Positions 25,710 through 35,100 of a DNA stretch of 64,000 bases are shown piece by piece; position 1 is the stretch's first letter; every line of letters begins with the position of its first letter. Source of the DNA: UBA6120 sp964495145 (GTDB lineage Bacteria; Bacillota_I; Bacilli_A; RFN20; CAG-826); contig CAZBUP010000001.1 in NCBI GenBank assembly GCA_964495145.1, positions 34,960 through 98,959 of the forward strand, written 5' to 3'. Position numbers and translations under genes: made by a program. The notes beneath the pieces were generated by a model. It saw only the letters and a program-made list of their open reading frames with translations. It was not told the origin of the DNA and did no database searches.

Positions 25710-26123
25710 GTGAGCAAAAGAATCGCTAAAGTTCTCAAGATGGAACTGCCTGGTGGCGAAGCCAAACCAGGACCAAAACTCGCTTCGGCGGGTATCGTCA
25801 TGCCGAAATTCTGCACGGATTTCAACGCCAAGACCGCGGATCGCCGCGGCGAAGTCGTCCCCGTCATCATCACGGCATATGAAGACAAGTCATTCGATTA
25901 CGTCATTAAAACGGCCCCCGTGGCCGGGTTGATCAAAAAGGCGGCCGGGATCGAAAAGGGTTCCGGAAATCCCAAAGCGACCAAGGTCGGCAAGATTTCG
26001 CGCGCCGATTTGAAGAAGATCGCCGAATACAAAATGGTCGATCTGAACTGCTATGACGTCGAAGCGGCGATGAAAATCGTCGAAGGCTCGTGCGTCGCCA
26101 TGGGCGTCAAGGTCGAAGACTGA
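25710..26123 (+). CDS. rplK: 50S ribosomal protein L11
   Basis: L11 forms the stalk base and is required for RelA signalling. The 137-residue product has KMELPGGEAKPGPKLASAG, FCTDFNAKT, and the C-terminal KISRADLKKIAEYKMVDLN and KIVEGSCVAMGV. I chose the GTG at 25710, 8 bases after AGGAGG; another GTG three codons upstream overlaps that SD. It ends 50 bases before rplA. Confidence 0.95.
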   Translation: MSKRIAKVLKMELPGGEAKPGPKLASAGIVMPKFCTDFNAKTADRRGEVVPVIITAYEDKSFDYVIKTAPVAGLIKKAAGIEKGSGNPKATKVGKISRADLKKIAEYKMVDLNCYDVEAAMKIVEGSCVAMGVKVED

Positions 26124-26126
26124 TCG

Positions 26127-26156
26127 CGTGGAAGGGTCTACCCCGTTAGCACCACC
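26127..26156 (+). promoter_or_regulatory. L1-binding site between rplK and rplA
   Basis: GTGG (26128-26131) pairs with CCAC (26152-26155) around an inner GGG-TCTA-CCC stem, with the CGTTAGCA side loop. It is the typical L1 translational operator and lies 18 bases before the rplA start. Confidence 0.75.
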
Positions 26157-26173
26157 AGAAAGGATACAATCCA

Positions 26174-26857
26174 ATGAAACACGGCAAGAAATATCGGACG
26201 GCCACCGCGCTGATCGATCATAAGAAACTCTATACGTTTGAAGAAGCCATCCCGCTCCTCAAGCAAACCAATACCACCAAATTCGACGCCACGATCGACG
26301 TTTCGTTCAATCTGAACATCGACCCGAAGAAAGCCGATCAACAAATCCGCGGCACGATGGTACTCCCCCACGGCAACGGCAAGACCAAACGCGTCTTAGC
26401 CATTACCCAAAAGGTCGAGGAAGCCAAAAACGCCGGAGCCGACATTGTCGGTGGCAAAGAAATGCTCGAAAAGATCCAAAAGGAAAACTGGTTTGACTTC
26501 GACGTGATCGTCGCCACCCCGGATATGATGGGCGAAATCGGCAAATTGGGCCGGGTTCTCGGTCCCAAAGGCTTGATGCCCAACCCGAAGACCGGCACCG
26601 TCGCCGTCGACATCGCCAAAGCGATTCAAGAAATCAAAGCCGGCAAAGTCGAATATCGGATCGATAAAGAAGCCAACATCCACGTCTCGATTGCCCGCAT
26701 CAGCTTCGATGACCAAAAAATCATCGATAACCTGACCGCCTTGACCGAAACGCTCGTGAAGGCGCGCCCGTCCGCGGTGAAGGGGACCTTCATCCGCAAC
26801 GCCGTCATCCACACGACCATGGGTCCGGCCATCAAGATTACGTTCGTCGGTCGTTAA
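26174..26857 (+). CDS. rplA: 50S ribosomal protein L1
   Basis: L1 forms the mobile stalk that helps E-site tRNA leave, and represses its own mRNA. The 227-residue product has domain I/II motifs KFDATIDVSFNLNIDPKKADQQIRGTMVLPHG (in parts), LGPKGLMPNPKTGTVA, and the C-terminal TFIRNAVIHTTMGPAIKI. Length is normal. SD AAAGGA is moderate, consistent with control by the L1 site just upstream. Confidence 0.97.
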   Translation: MKHGKKYRTATALIDHKKLYTFEEAIPLLKQTNTTKFDATIDVSFNLNIDPKKADQQIRGTMVLPHGNGKTKRVLAITQKVEEAKNAGADIVGGKEMLEKIQKENWFDFDVIVATPDMMGEIGKLGRVLGPKGLMPNPKTGTVAVDIAKAIQEIKAGKVEYRIDKEANIHVSIARISFDDQKIIDNLTALTETLVKARPSAVKGTFIRNAVIHTTMGPAIKITFVGR

Positions 26858-26865
26858 CCAACTCG

Positions 26866-26936
26866 TTTGATCGCATCAATAGACCCAAGACAGCAACGGC
26901 TCGCGCTTAATCATGTTGCCGAGGTAATGGATCAAA
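26866..26936 (+). promoter_or_regulatory. L10 leader RNA
   Basis: The rplJ 5' region has the L10-L7/L12 binding leader: an outer stem TTTGATC (26866-26872) with GATCAAA (26930-26936), an inner GCAAC/GTTGC stem, and the conserved single-stranded GCTTAATCATG and CCGAGGT segments. It mediates autoregulation of rplJL by the L10(L12)4 complex. A short TATTGA-AGCC-TCAATA hairpin follows and may be part of the switch. Confidence 0.82.
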
Positions 26937-27009
26937 ACCATAGTAACCATTGACATTACTAATTGGATATTGAAGCCTCAATAAAAAATCTAAATAGGAG
27001 GTGTAAATA

Positions 27010-27495
27010 GTGAATCAAGCTATCTTAAAGCAAAAAGAAGCTGTCGTCGACGAAGTCGTCGCTCTCGCCCAAAAGGCGGCCGCCCTCGTTTTAGTCGAGT
27101 ATCGCGGCATGAACGTGACCCAAATCGGCGAACTCCGTCGTCTCATGCGTGGATTGAACGCCCACATCGGCGTTTACAAGAACACCATGGTCCGGCGGGC
27201 GAGCGACAAGCTCAATTACCACGGATTAGTCGACCATTTGACGGGACCTAACGCCTTGGTCTTCTGCCCCGATCCGATCGAAGGGCCGAAAGCCTTGGTC
27301 AAATTCGCGCGTCGAACCGGCATCATGAGCATCAAAGGCGGCGTCATCGACGGCCGCGTGCTCGATGGCGACGGCGTCCGGGCCGTGTCGATGTTGCCAG
27401 GCAAACTCGGATTGATATCCATGTTCCTGTCCTGCATCCAATCGCCAATCCGTTCCTTCGCCGCGACCGTGAAGGCCGTCAGCGAAAAAAATTAA
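27010..27495 (+). CDS. rplJ: 50S ribosomal protein L10
   Basis: L10 anchors the L7/L12 dimers. The 161-residue product has VLVEYRGMNVTQIGELRRLMR, VYKNTMVRRA and a C-terminal helix SMFLSCIQSPIRSFAATVKAV that binds L12. It starts with GTG, 8 bases after AGGAGGT. rplL follows after 28 bases. Confidence 0.95.
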   Translation: MNQAILKQKEAVVDEVVALAQKAAALVLVEYRGMNVTQIGELRRLMRGLNAHIGVYKNTMVRRASDKLNYHGLVDHLTGPNALVFCPDPIEGPKALVKFARRTGIMSIKGGVIDGRVLDGDGVRAVSMLPGKLGLISMFLSCIQSPIRSFAATVKAVSEKN

Positions 27496-27523
27496 AACAC
27501 ATGCCAATTAGGAGGAAAACACA

Positions 27524-27904
27524 ATGGCAAAGCTCACCATCTCAGAAATCATCGCCTCGTTGAAGGAAATGACTTTACTCGAACTCAACGATCTCGTTAA
27601 AGCCGTCGAAACCGAATTCGGAGTCACCGCCGCCGCCCCCATGGCCGCCGCCGGACCCGCGGTTGTCGAAGAAGAAGCCGCTCCCAAAGGACCAGTCGAC
27701 GTCAGCCTGTTCCTGAAAGCCGTCGGCCAATCCAAAGTCGCCGTTATCAAGGCGGTCCAAGCGATCACCGGTCTCGGCCTCATGGATGCCAAGAAGCTCG
27801 TTGACGGCGCCCCAGTCGCCATCAAGGAAAAGATCTCCCCGGTCGAAGCCGAAGAACACAAGAAAGCTCTCGTCGCCGCCGGAGCCGAAGTTGAAATTAA
27901 ATAA
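27524..27904 (+). CDS. rplL: 50S ribosomal protein L7/L12
   Basis: L12 recruits translational GTPases. The 126-residue product has an N-terminal dimerisation domain (LTISEIIASLKEMTLLELNDL), an Ala-rich hinge (about 37-58), and the C-terminal domain with SKVAVIKAVQAITGLGLMDAKKLVDGAP (in parts). The residues just before that domain read PVDVSLFL instead of the common EFDVFL. AGGAGG is upstream and a terminator follows. Confidence 0.97.
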   Translation: MAKLTISEIIASLKEMTLLELNDLVKAVETEFGVTAAAPMAAAGPAVVEEEAAPKGPVDVSLFLKAVGQSKVAVIKAVQAITGLGLMDAKKLVDGAPVAIKEKISPVEAEEHKKALVAAGAEVEIK

Positions 27905-27930
27905 ACAAGCTTAACCCCAACCAATACCAA

Positions 27931-27953
27931 AACCTGTCTCACGGCGGGTTTTT
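27931..27953 (+). terminator. Terminator of rplJL
   Basis: AACCTGTC-TCAC-GGCGGGTT, with two G-U pairs, is followed by TTT and another T-rich tract. It lies between rplL and rsmC and may only partly terminate, since rsmC has no other promoter in view. Confidence 0.7.
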
Positions 27954-27961
27954 GGGCTTTT

Positions 27962-28576
27962 ATGAGGAGGTGCCGAATTCTGTCGCATTACTTCGAAAAT
28001 GACCAGAATCTCACGAGCAAACCGCGCGCCCTCGAGGCGAATTTCGCCGGGCGCGCGTATACCTTCCTCGCCGACAGGGGCGTTTTCTCGGCCCGCCGTC
28101 TCGACTATGGGACTCGGGTGCTGATCGAAACGTTGCTGAAGGAAGAATTGGGATCGACTCTGCTTGACCTTGGATGCGGTTACGGTCCGATCGGCATCGT
28201 CTTGGCCGACCAATTCCCCAAGCTTCGCGTCACCATGGCCGACGTCAACCGCCGCTCGATCGACTTGGCCCAAGCCAATGTCGCCGCCCGAGCGCTTGCT
28301 TCGCGCGTAAGCGCCCTCGTCAGCAATGGCTACGAGCAAGTGCCCGACCGTTACGATACCATCGTCACCAATCCCCCGATCCGCGCCGGAAAAGAAGTCG
28401 TCTATCGCTTCTATCGGGAAGCCAAAGACCATCTGCGACCGGCCGGCAAGCTGTACCTCGTCGTCCGCAAGGACCAAGGAGCCGCCTCGACTTACGATTA
28501 CCTCAAAACCTTGTACCGCCACGTAACCCGCCTATGTCGGGACGCCGGTTACCACGTCTACCAAGCGCACGACTAA
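27962..28576 (+). CDS. rsmC: 16S rRNA (guanine) methyltransferase, RsmC/YbxB family
   Basis: This AdoMet methyltransferase sits between rplL and rpoB like Bacillus ybxB and probably makes m2G in 16S rRNA. Visible motifs are the AdoMet loop LLDLGCGYGPIGIVLA, MADVNRRSIDLAQ and the NPPIRAGKEVVY catalytic motif. The only ATG, at 27962, overlaps its own AGGAGG (27965-27970). Similarity begins at LSHYFEND, so the true start may be ATT at 27977 or CTG at 27980. The product is about 198-204 residues. Confidence 0.9.
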   Translation: MRRCRILSHYFENDQNLTSKPRALEANFAGRAYTFLADRGVFSARRLDYGTRVLIETLLKEELGSTLLDLGCGYGPIGIVLADQFPKLRVTMADVNRRSIDLAQANVAARALASRVSALVSNGYEQVPDRYDTIVTNPPIRAGKEVVYRFYREAKDHLRPAGKLYLVVRKDQGAASTYDYLKTLYRHVTRLCRDAGYHVYQAHD

Positions 28577-28599
28577 CTCAAATACCAAGGAGCGTCTTT

Positions 28600-31500
28600 A
28601 TGGAAAAAAGCAAAAAAGAATTCAAACTGTTAGGTACCAATCGCCGCGACTACAGCAAAATCAGCGGCACCCTGCCTCTTCCCAATTTGGTCGAAGTGCA
28701 GACCGAATCGTACAAATGGCTGATTGAGGCCGGTCTCGACGAAGCGTTGAAGGACGTCTTTCCAATTACCAACTATGCCGACAACCTCGAACTCCAGTAT
28801 TTGAAATTCCGTTTTGACGAACCCACTTACACCTATCTTGAATGCAAAGAGCGCGACATGACTTACAGCGCCCCCCTGCGCGTCACCCTGAGATTGATTT
28901 TCAAAGAAACTTCCGTCATCAACGACGCCGAAGTATTCTTGGGCGATTTCCCGATGATGACCGAAAGCGGCACCTTTATCATTAACGGCGTCGAAAAAGT
29001 CATCGTCTCGCAAATCCGCCGTTCGCCGGGCGCTTACCTGTCGGAAACGATGGACAAGACCGGCAAATTGCTATACAAAGCCGACTTGATCCCGATGCGG
29101 GGCACCTGGCTTGAATTCGAAAGCGACATCAAAGACGTGCTGACGGTCCGCATCGATCGGCAACGGAAGATGTATTCGACGATTTTCCTCAAGGCCATTG
29201 GCCTAGAAGATCCTCAGCAGATTCTCGATCTTTTCGGCGATCGCGAAGCCCTTCGCAATACCTTGGAAAAGGATGCCGACACCAAATCGATTACCGACGG
29301 TCTCGTCCAGATCTTCAGCAAGATGAAGCCGGGCGAACCGCGCACCCCCGAAGGCATCGTCAATTTCATTTACCAGAAATTCTTCGATCCGAAACGCTAT
29401 AACCTCGGCGTGGCCGGACGTTACAAATACGCCAAGAAACTCGGGGTCTACAATCGTCTCGTCGGCATGATTTTGGCCGAAGACCTCGTCGGCGCCAACA
29501 AGAAAGTCCGCATCAAAAAGAACACCTTGATGACCAAGGAATTGGTCGATCAACTGCGAGCCGATAATTTCTTCGAAAAAGGCGCTCACGAAGTGACGCT
29601 GCCGATTTTCGCCCGGCTCGATCCCCATGACAAGGTCAATATCGTCCACGTCTACAACAACGAGAAAAAAGAACTCGTGTCCCCGATCGTCGGCACTGAT
29701 TTGAACTTGACCATGAACACGGTCACCATCCCGGACATGGTTGCCACCTTCTCCTGCTTCATGAACCTGATGGACGGCTTCGGCCAAAAAGACGACATCG
29801 ATCATTTGGGCAATCGCCGCATCCACAGCGTCGGTGAATTGATCCAAAACCGGTTCCGGGTCGGTTTGTCCAAAATGGGCAAATCCATCCGCGAGAAAAT
29901 GTCGATTTCCGACATCACCAACGTCACCCCGCAAAGCCTCGTCAACATCAAGCCGCTGACTTCGCAAATCAAGGAATTCTTCTCGACCGACCCGCTTTCC
30001 CAATTCATGGACCAAACCAATCCCTTGGCTGAATTGACCAACAAGCGGCGCATTTCGGCCCTTGGTTCCGGCGGCATCAAGCGCGACCGGGCCAGTTTCG
30101 ACGTCCGCGACGTCCACTACTCCCACTACGGCCGCATCTGTCCGATCGAGACCCCTGAAGGCCAAAACATCGGTTTGATCACCAACTTGGCCACTTACGC
30201 CAAAGTCAACAACTACGGCTTCATCGAAACGCCGTACCGGCGCGTCGACAAACAAAAAGGCCGCGTCCTTGACGAAACGGTTTATTTGTCGGCCGAACAA
30301 GAACGCCCCTTCATCATCGCCCAAGCGACCGACCGCGTCGATGCCGAGGGTTATTTCCTCGACGAAACGGTCATCGCCCGCGCCGACGGCGACAACATCA
30401 TGGCCGACGTTCACGAAGTCGATTACATCGACGTCTCCCCGAAACAAGTCGTTTCGGTGGCTTCGGCCTGTATCCCCTTCCTCGAAAACGACGACACGAC
30501 TCGGGCCTTGATGGGCGCCAACATGCAACGGCAAGCCTTGCCGCTGCTCCGTCCTTCGGCTCCGTTCGTCGGCACCGGCATCGAATCGACCATCGCCCGC
30601 GACTCCGGGCTGGCCGTCGTCGCCCAAGCGCCGGGAACCGTCAGTTACGTCGACTCCCGCAAAGTCGTGATTGAAGAAGAAAAAGGCCCCCATACCTATC
30701 GTCTACAAAAATTCAACCGGTCGAACCAAGGCACCTGTATCAACCAAGTGGCCATCGTCAAGCCGGGCACCCATGTCGAAAAGGGCACCATCATCGCCGA
30801 TGGACCGGCCATGAACCAAGGCGAATTGGCGCTGGGACAAAACGTCACCATCGCCTTCATGACTTGGAACGGTTATAACTACGAAGACGCCGTCATCATG
30901 TCGGAACGGCTCGTCAAGGACGACGTTTACACCTCGATCCACATCGAAGAACATACCCTCGAATGCCGGGCCACCAAACTCGGCAACGAAGAAATCACCC
31001 GCGACGTGCCCAACATCAACGAAGACGCCAAGGCCTTCCTTGACGAACGCGGCATCATCGTCCCGGGCGCCGAAGTCAAAGAAAACGACATCCTCGTCGG
31101 CAAGGTGACCCCCAAAGGCCAGACCGAACCGACCGCGGAAGAAAAACTACTGCGCGCCATTTTCTCCGAAAAGACCAAGGAAGGCAAGGATTCGTCCTTG
31201 CGGGTTCCTCACGGCGGCGCCGGCATCGTGCTCGACGTCAAGGTTTTCTCACGGAAAAAAGGCGACGAACTGCCACCCGGCGTCAATGAAGTCGTCCGCG
31301 TTTACATCGTCCAAAAACGGAAAATCTCCGAAGGCGACAAAATGTCGGGACGTCACGGCAACAAAGGCGTCATCTCCCGGATTCTTCCGATCGAAGACAT
31401 GCCCTTCTTGCCCGATGGCACCCCAGTCGACATCATGCTCAACCCGCTGGGCGTTCCCAGCCGGATGAACATCGGCCAAATCTTGGAAATCCATTTGGGC

Positions 31501-32157
31501 ATGGCCGCCAAAAAACTCGGACTCAAGATTGCCACCCCGGTCTTCGACGGCATTTCCAATGAGGAAATCCTCGACCTGATGAAACAGGCCGGCGTCCCCG
31601 AAGACGGCAAGACCATCCTCCACGACGGACGGACCGGCGAAGCCTTCGACGAACGGATTTCGGTTGGGGTCATGTATATGATCAAACTCGTGCACATGGT
31701 CGACGACAAACTGCACGCCCGGGCGACGGGACCTTATTCATTGGTAACCCAACAGCCGCTCGGCGGCAAAGCCCAAAACGGCGGACAGCGCTTCGGCGAA
31801 ATGGAAGTCTGGGCCCTGGAAGCCTATGGCGCCGCCCATACTTTGCAAGAAATTTTAACCATCAAATCCGATGACCGGGTCGGTCGCCGGAAAACCTATG
31901 AAGCCATCATCAAGGGCCGCGACATCCCGCGGCCGGGCATCCCCGAATCGTTCAAGGTCTTGACCAAGGAACTCCAATCCCTGGCCATCGACGTCCGGAT
32001 GTACGATCAGAACAACCAGGAAATCGATATGGAAGCCCTCGCCAAGGAAGCCTTGGCCGAGGAGCGCAAGATCAATTCCTCGATTCGCGCCATGACGAGC
32101 GAGACCGTCGTCGACCTCAATGAAAACGCGGTCGTCGACGACAGTTATGAAGATTAA
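28600..32157 (+). CDS. rpoB: DNA-directed RNA polymerase subunit beta
   Basis: The beta subunit forms one half of the polymerase active-site cleft. The 1185-residue product is full length for Bacilli. It has GTFIINGVEKVIVSQIRRSP, the rifampicin region FSTDPLSQFMDQTNPLAEL then TNKRRISALG, VRDVHYSHYGRICPIETPEG, KMSGRHGNKGVIS and GGKAQNGGQRFGEMEVWALE. Residue 481 is Asn (codon 30040-30042), where rifampicin-sensitive bacteria have His (E. coli 526). SD AAGGAG precedes the ATG. rpoC follows after 14 bases. Confidence 0.98.
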   Translation: MEKSKKEFKLLGTNRRDYSKISGTLPLPNLVEVQTESYKWLIEAGLDEALKDVFPITNYADNLELQYLKFRFDEPTYTYLECKERDMTYSAPLRVTLRLIFKETSVINDAEVFLGDFPMMTESGTFIINGVEKVIVSQIRRSPGAYLSETMDKTGKLLYKADLIPMRGTWLEFESDIKDVLTVRIDRQRKMYSTIFLKAIGLEDPQQILDLFGDREALRNTLEKDADTKSITDGLVQIFSKMKPGEPRTPEGIVNFIYQKFFDPKRYNLGVAGRYKYAKKLGVYNRLVGMILAEDLVGANKKVRIKKNTLMTKELVDQLRADNFFEKGAHEVTLPIFARLDPHDKVNIVHVYNNEKKELVSPIVGTDLNLTMNTVTIPDMVATFSCFMNLMDGFGQKDDIDHLGNRRIHSVGELIQNRFRVGLSKMGKSIREKMSISDITNVTPQSLVNIKPLTSQIKEFFSTDPLSQFMDQTNPLAELTNKRRISALGSGGIKRDRASFDVRDVHYSHYGRICPIETPEGQNIGLITNLATYAKVNNYGFIETPYRRVDKQKGRVLDETVYLSAEQERPFIIAQATDRVDAEGYFLDETVIARADGDNIMADVHEVDYIDVSPKQVVSVASACIPFLENDDTTRALMGANMQRQALPLLRPSAPFVGTGIESTIARDSGLAVVAQAPGTVSYVDSRKVVIEEEKGPHTYRLQKFNRSNQGTCINQVAIVKPGTHVEKGTIIADGPAMNQGELALGQNVTIAFMTWNGYNYEDAVIMSERLVKDDVYTSIHIEEHTLECRATKLGNEEITRDVPNINEDAKAFLDERGIIVPGAEVKENDILVGKVTPKGQTEPTAEEKLLRAIFSEKTKEGKDSSLRVPHGGAGIVLDVKVFSRKKGDELPPGVNEVVRVYIVQKRKISEGDKMSGRHGNKGVISRILPIEDMPFLPDGTPVDIMLNPLGVPSRMNIGQILEIHLGMAAKKLGLKIATPVFDGISNEEILDLMKQAGVPEDGKTILHDGRTGEAFDERISVGVMYMIKLVHMVDDKLHARATGPYSLVTQQPLGGKAQNGGQRFGEMEVWALEAYGAAHTLQEILTIKSDDRVGRRKTYEAIIKGRDIPRPGIPESFKVLTKELQSLAIDVRMYDQNNQEIDMEALAKEALAEERKINSSIRAMTSETVVDLNENAVVDDSYED

Positions 32158-32171
32158 CGAGGAGGCCACCC

Positions 32172-35100
32172 ATGTTTGACATCAATCGTATCAGTAAAAT
32201 CCGCGTCGGGCTCGCCTCGCCGGAATCCATCCGCAGTTGGTCCCACGGCGAAGTCTTAAAGCCGGAAACGATCAACTACCGGAGCCAAAAACCGGAAATG
32301 CAAGGTCTTTTCTGCGAAAAGATCTTCGGCCCGAGCAAAGACTACGAGTGCCATTGCGGCAAATACAAAAAGCAACGCTATGCCGGCGTCGTCTGCGAAA
32401 AGTGCGGCGTCGAAGTCATGACCAAAGACGTGCGGCGCGAACGGATGGGCCATATCGAATTGGCAACCCCATGCGCCCACATTTGGTACGTCAAAGGCAT
32501 TCCTTCGCGGATTGCCCTCGTGCTCGACATCAACGCCAAACAACTCGAGGAAATCGTGTATTTGGCCGGTTCGACCCTCATCTGTTTGAACCCTGGCACC
32601 TCGAAGATTTTGAAATACCGCCAAGTCATTGACGAAAAGACCGGCCGGGTCGATTTCGTCGCCGTCATCAAGGAATTCATCGACAGCCTCGAAGGCACCT
32701 ACGAAGGGGCCCGGGCCCAAGAGTTCATCGACAAGCTCGAAAACCGGGCTGAGCCGATCAACTTCGAAGTGGTGACCGATTTCATCAACAAGCACACCGG
32801 CGCCGAATTCGGCGAAGGGGCGGAAGCCATCAAGCGCTTATTGAAAGAAGTCGACCTCGACCGCGAAGCCGAGACCATCGATAAAGAATTGAAAGAATGC
32901 ACGACCCAACGGCGCGTCAAATTGACCAAGCGCTTAGAAATCATCGAATCGTTCCGCCAATCGGGCAACCGTCCCGAATGGATGGTCCTTGACGTATTGC
33001 CGGTGATCCCGCCGGATCTCCGCCCGATGCTGCAACTCGACGGTGGCCGGTTCGCCACCAGCGATTTGAACGACTTGTATCGGCGCCTCATCGCCCGGAA
33101 CCGTCGGCTTAAGAACTTAATCAACATCAAAGCCCCGACCACCATGCTCCGCAACGAAAAGCGGATGCTGCAGGAAGCCGTCGACGCTTTGATCGACAAC
33201 GGCCGGCGCGGCAAGCCGGTTCTCTCTTCCGGTGGCAGCGGACGCGAACTCAAGTCGCTCAGCAGCGCCCTCAAGGGCAAACAAGGCCGCTTCCGGCAAA
33301 ACCTCCTCGGCAAACGGGTCGACTACTCGGGCCGGTCGGTCATCGCCGTCGGTCCCGATCTTAAAATGTATGAATGCGGTTTGCCGCGGGAAATGGCCAT
33401 TCAATTGTTGCGGCCGTTCATTGCCGGTCTTTTGATCGAGCGCGGCTTTGCCACCTCCCATAAGCAAGCCGACAAGAAAGTCGACAATTACGAGGAAATC
33501 GTCTTTGACATCCTCGAAGAAATCATCTCCAAGCACCCGGTCTTGCTCAACCGCGCCCCGACGCTGCACCGCCTCGGCATCCAAGCCTTCCAACCGAAAT
33601 TGGTCGAAGGCCGCGCCATCCGGCTCCATCCGCTCGTGTGCACCGGCTTCAACGCCGACTTCGACGGCGACCAAATGGCCGTCCACGTCCCTCTTTCGAA
33701 AGCGGCTCAAGAAGAAGCCCTCAATTTGATGTTGGCCAGCAATAACATCCTGGGGCCGAAAGACGGTCTCCCGATCGCCACCCCGTCCCAAGACATGGTC
33801 ATCGGCAACTTCTATTTGACCATGGAACAAACCAAAGACGACTTCCTGCGGAAAGCCAAGACCTCGCGCGAACATGGCGACGAGGAACAAGCCGTCGCCT
33901 ATGAGCTATTCGCCACGTGCGAAGGCAAAGTCTTCCGCGACGTCGACGAAGTGCTGTTGGCCTTCATGACCAAGCAAGTCCACCTCCATAACCGCATCGC
34001 CATGCCGGGCAAAGCCCTCCACAAGGACGGTTTCAGCGCGGCCATGAACGACGGCTATTTGCTCACGAGCGTCGGCAAAGTCTTCTTCAATCAGATTTTC
34101 CCTTCGGATTTTCCCTACCTCAACAACAAGAACTCGGTGAATTTAAAGACCGATTTGCCGGAGTATTTCGTGGCCAAGGGCACCAATATCCCTGAGGAAT
34201 TGGCCCGTCGGCGCGTCTTAACGCCCTACGGCAGCAAGGACTTGTCCGAAATCATCAACGAGGTGTTCCATCGTTACGGGACCACCAAGACTTCAGCCAT
34301 CCTCGACAAGATGAAAGACCAAGGCTTCCGCTACGCGACCCAATCGGGTCTGACCGTGGCCTTAAGCGACATTCTGGTCCTAGAACACAAAAAGGACATC
34401 ATCCAAAGTGGCGACGATCGCGTGGACGAAATTCAGACTCAATTCGAGGACGGGTTGTTGACCGACGAAGAACGCTACCAAAAAGTGGTGACCGTCTGGA
34501 AAGACGACATCCAATCCAAAATCAAGGACGCCGTCGTCAAGATGATGCAGAACACCAACGACAACCCTTTGAATATCATCTTCAATTCGGGCGCTCGCGG
34601 CAAAGCCAGCAACTTCCAACAATTGATCGGTTACCGTGGCCTCATGAGCAAGCCGAGCGGCCGGTTCATCGAACTGCCGATCCGGTCCTCGTTCCGTGAA
34701 GGCCTCTCGATCGCCGAATTCTTCATCGCCACCCACGGCGCCCGCAAAGTCGGGGCCGACACCGCCTTAAAGACCGCCGACTCCGGGTATCTAACCCGGA
34801 AGCTGGTCGACGTCGCCCAAGACGTCATCATCCGCGAGGAAGATTGCCATACCGATCGGGGCAGCAATGTCTTCACGATCATGGATTCTTCGCGCCAAGC
34901 CGTCATCACCCCGCTATTCAACCGTTTGGTCGGACGTTTTACCCTCAATCCCGTCTTCGATCCGAAGACCGGCGAAATCATCGTCCCGGCCGACCATTTG
35001 ATGGATGAACAAGACGCCAGGCGCATCGTCGACGCCGGGGTCACCGACGTCATGATCCGCTCGGTATTCGGCTGCGAATGCCACGACGGCATTTGCCAAA

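Noticed and set aside
29203..30693. Long open frame of 496 codons on the minus strand inside rpoB
   Set aside because: It lies wholly opposite the well-conserved rpoB and has no family motifs. G+C-rich codon use leaves antisense frames open.
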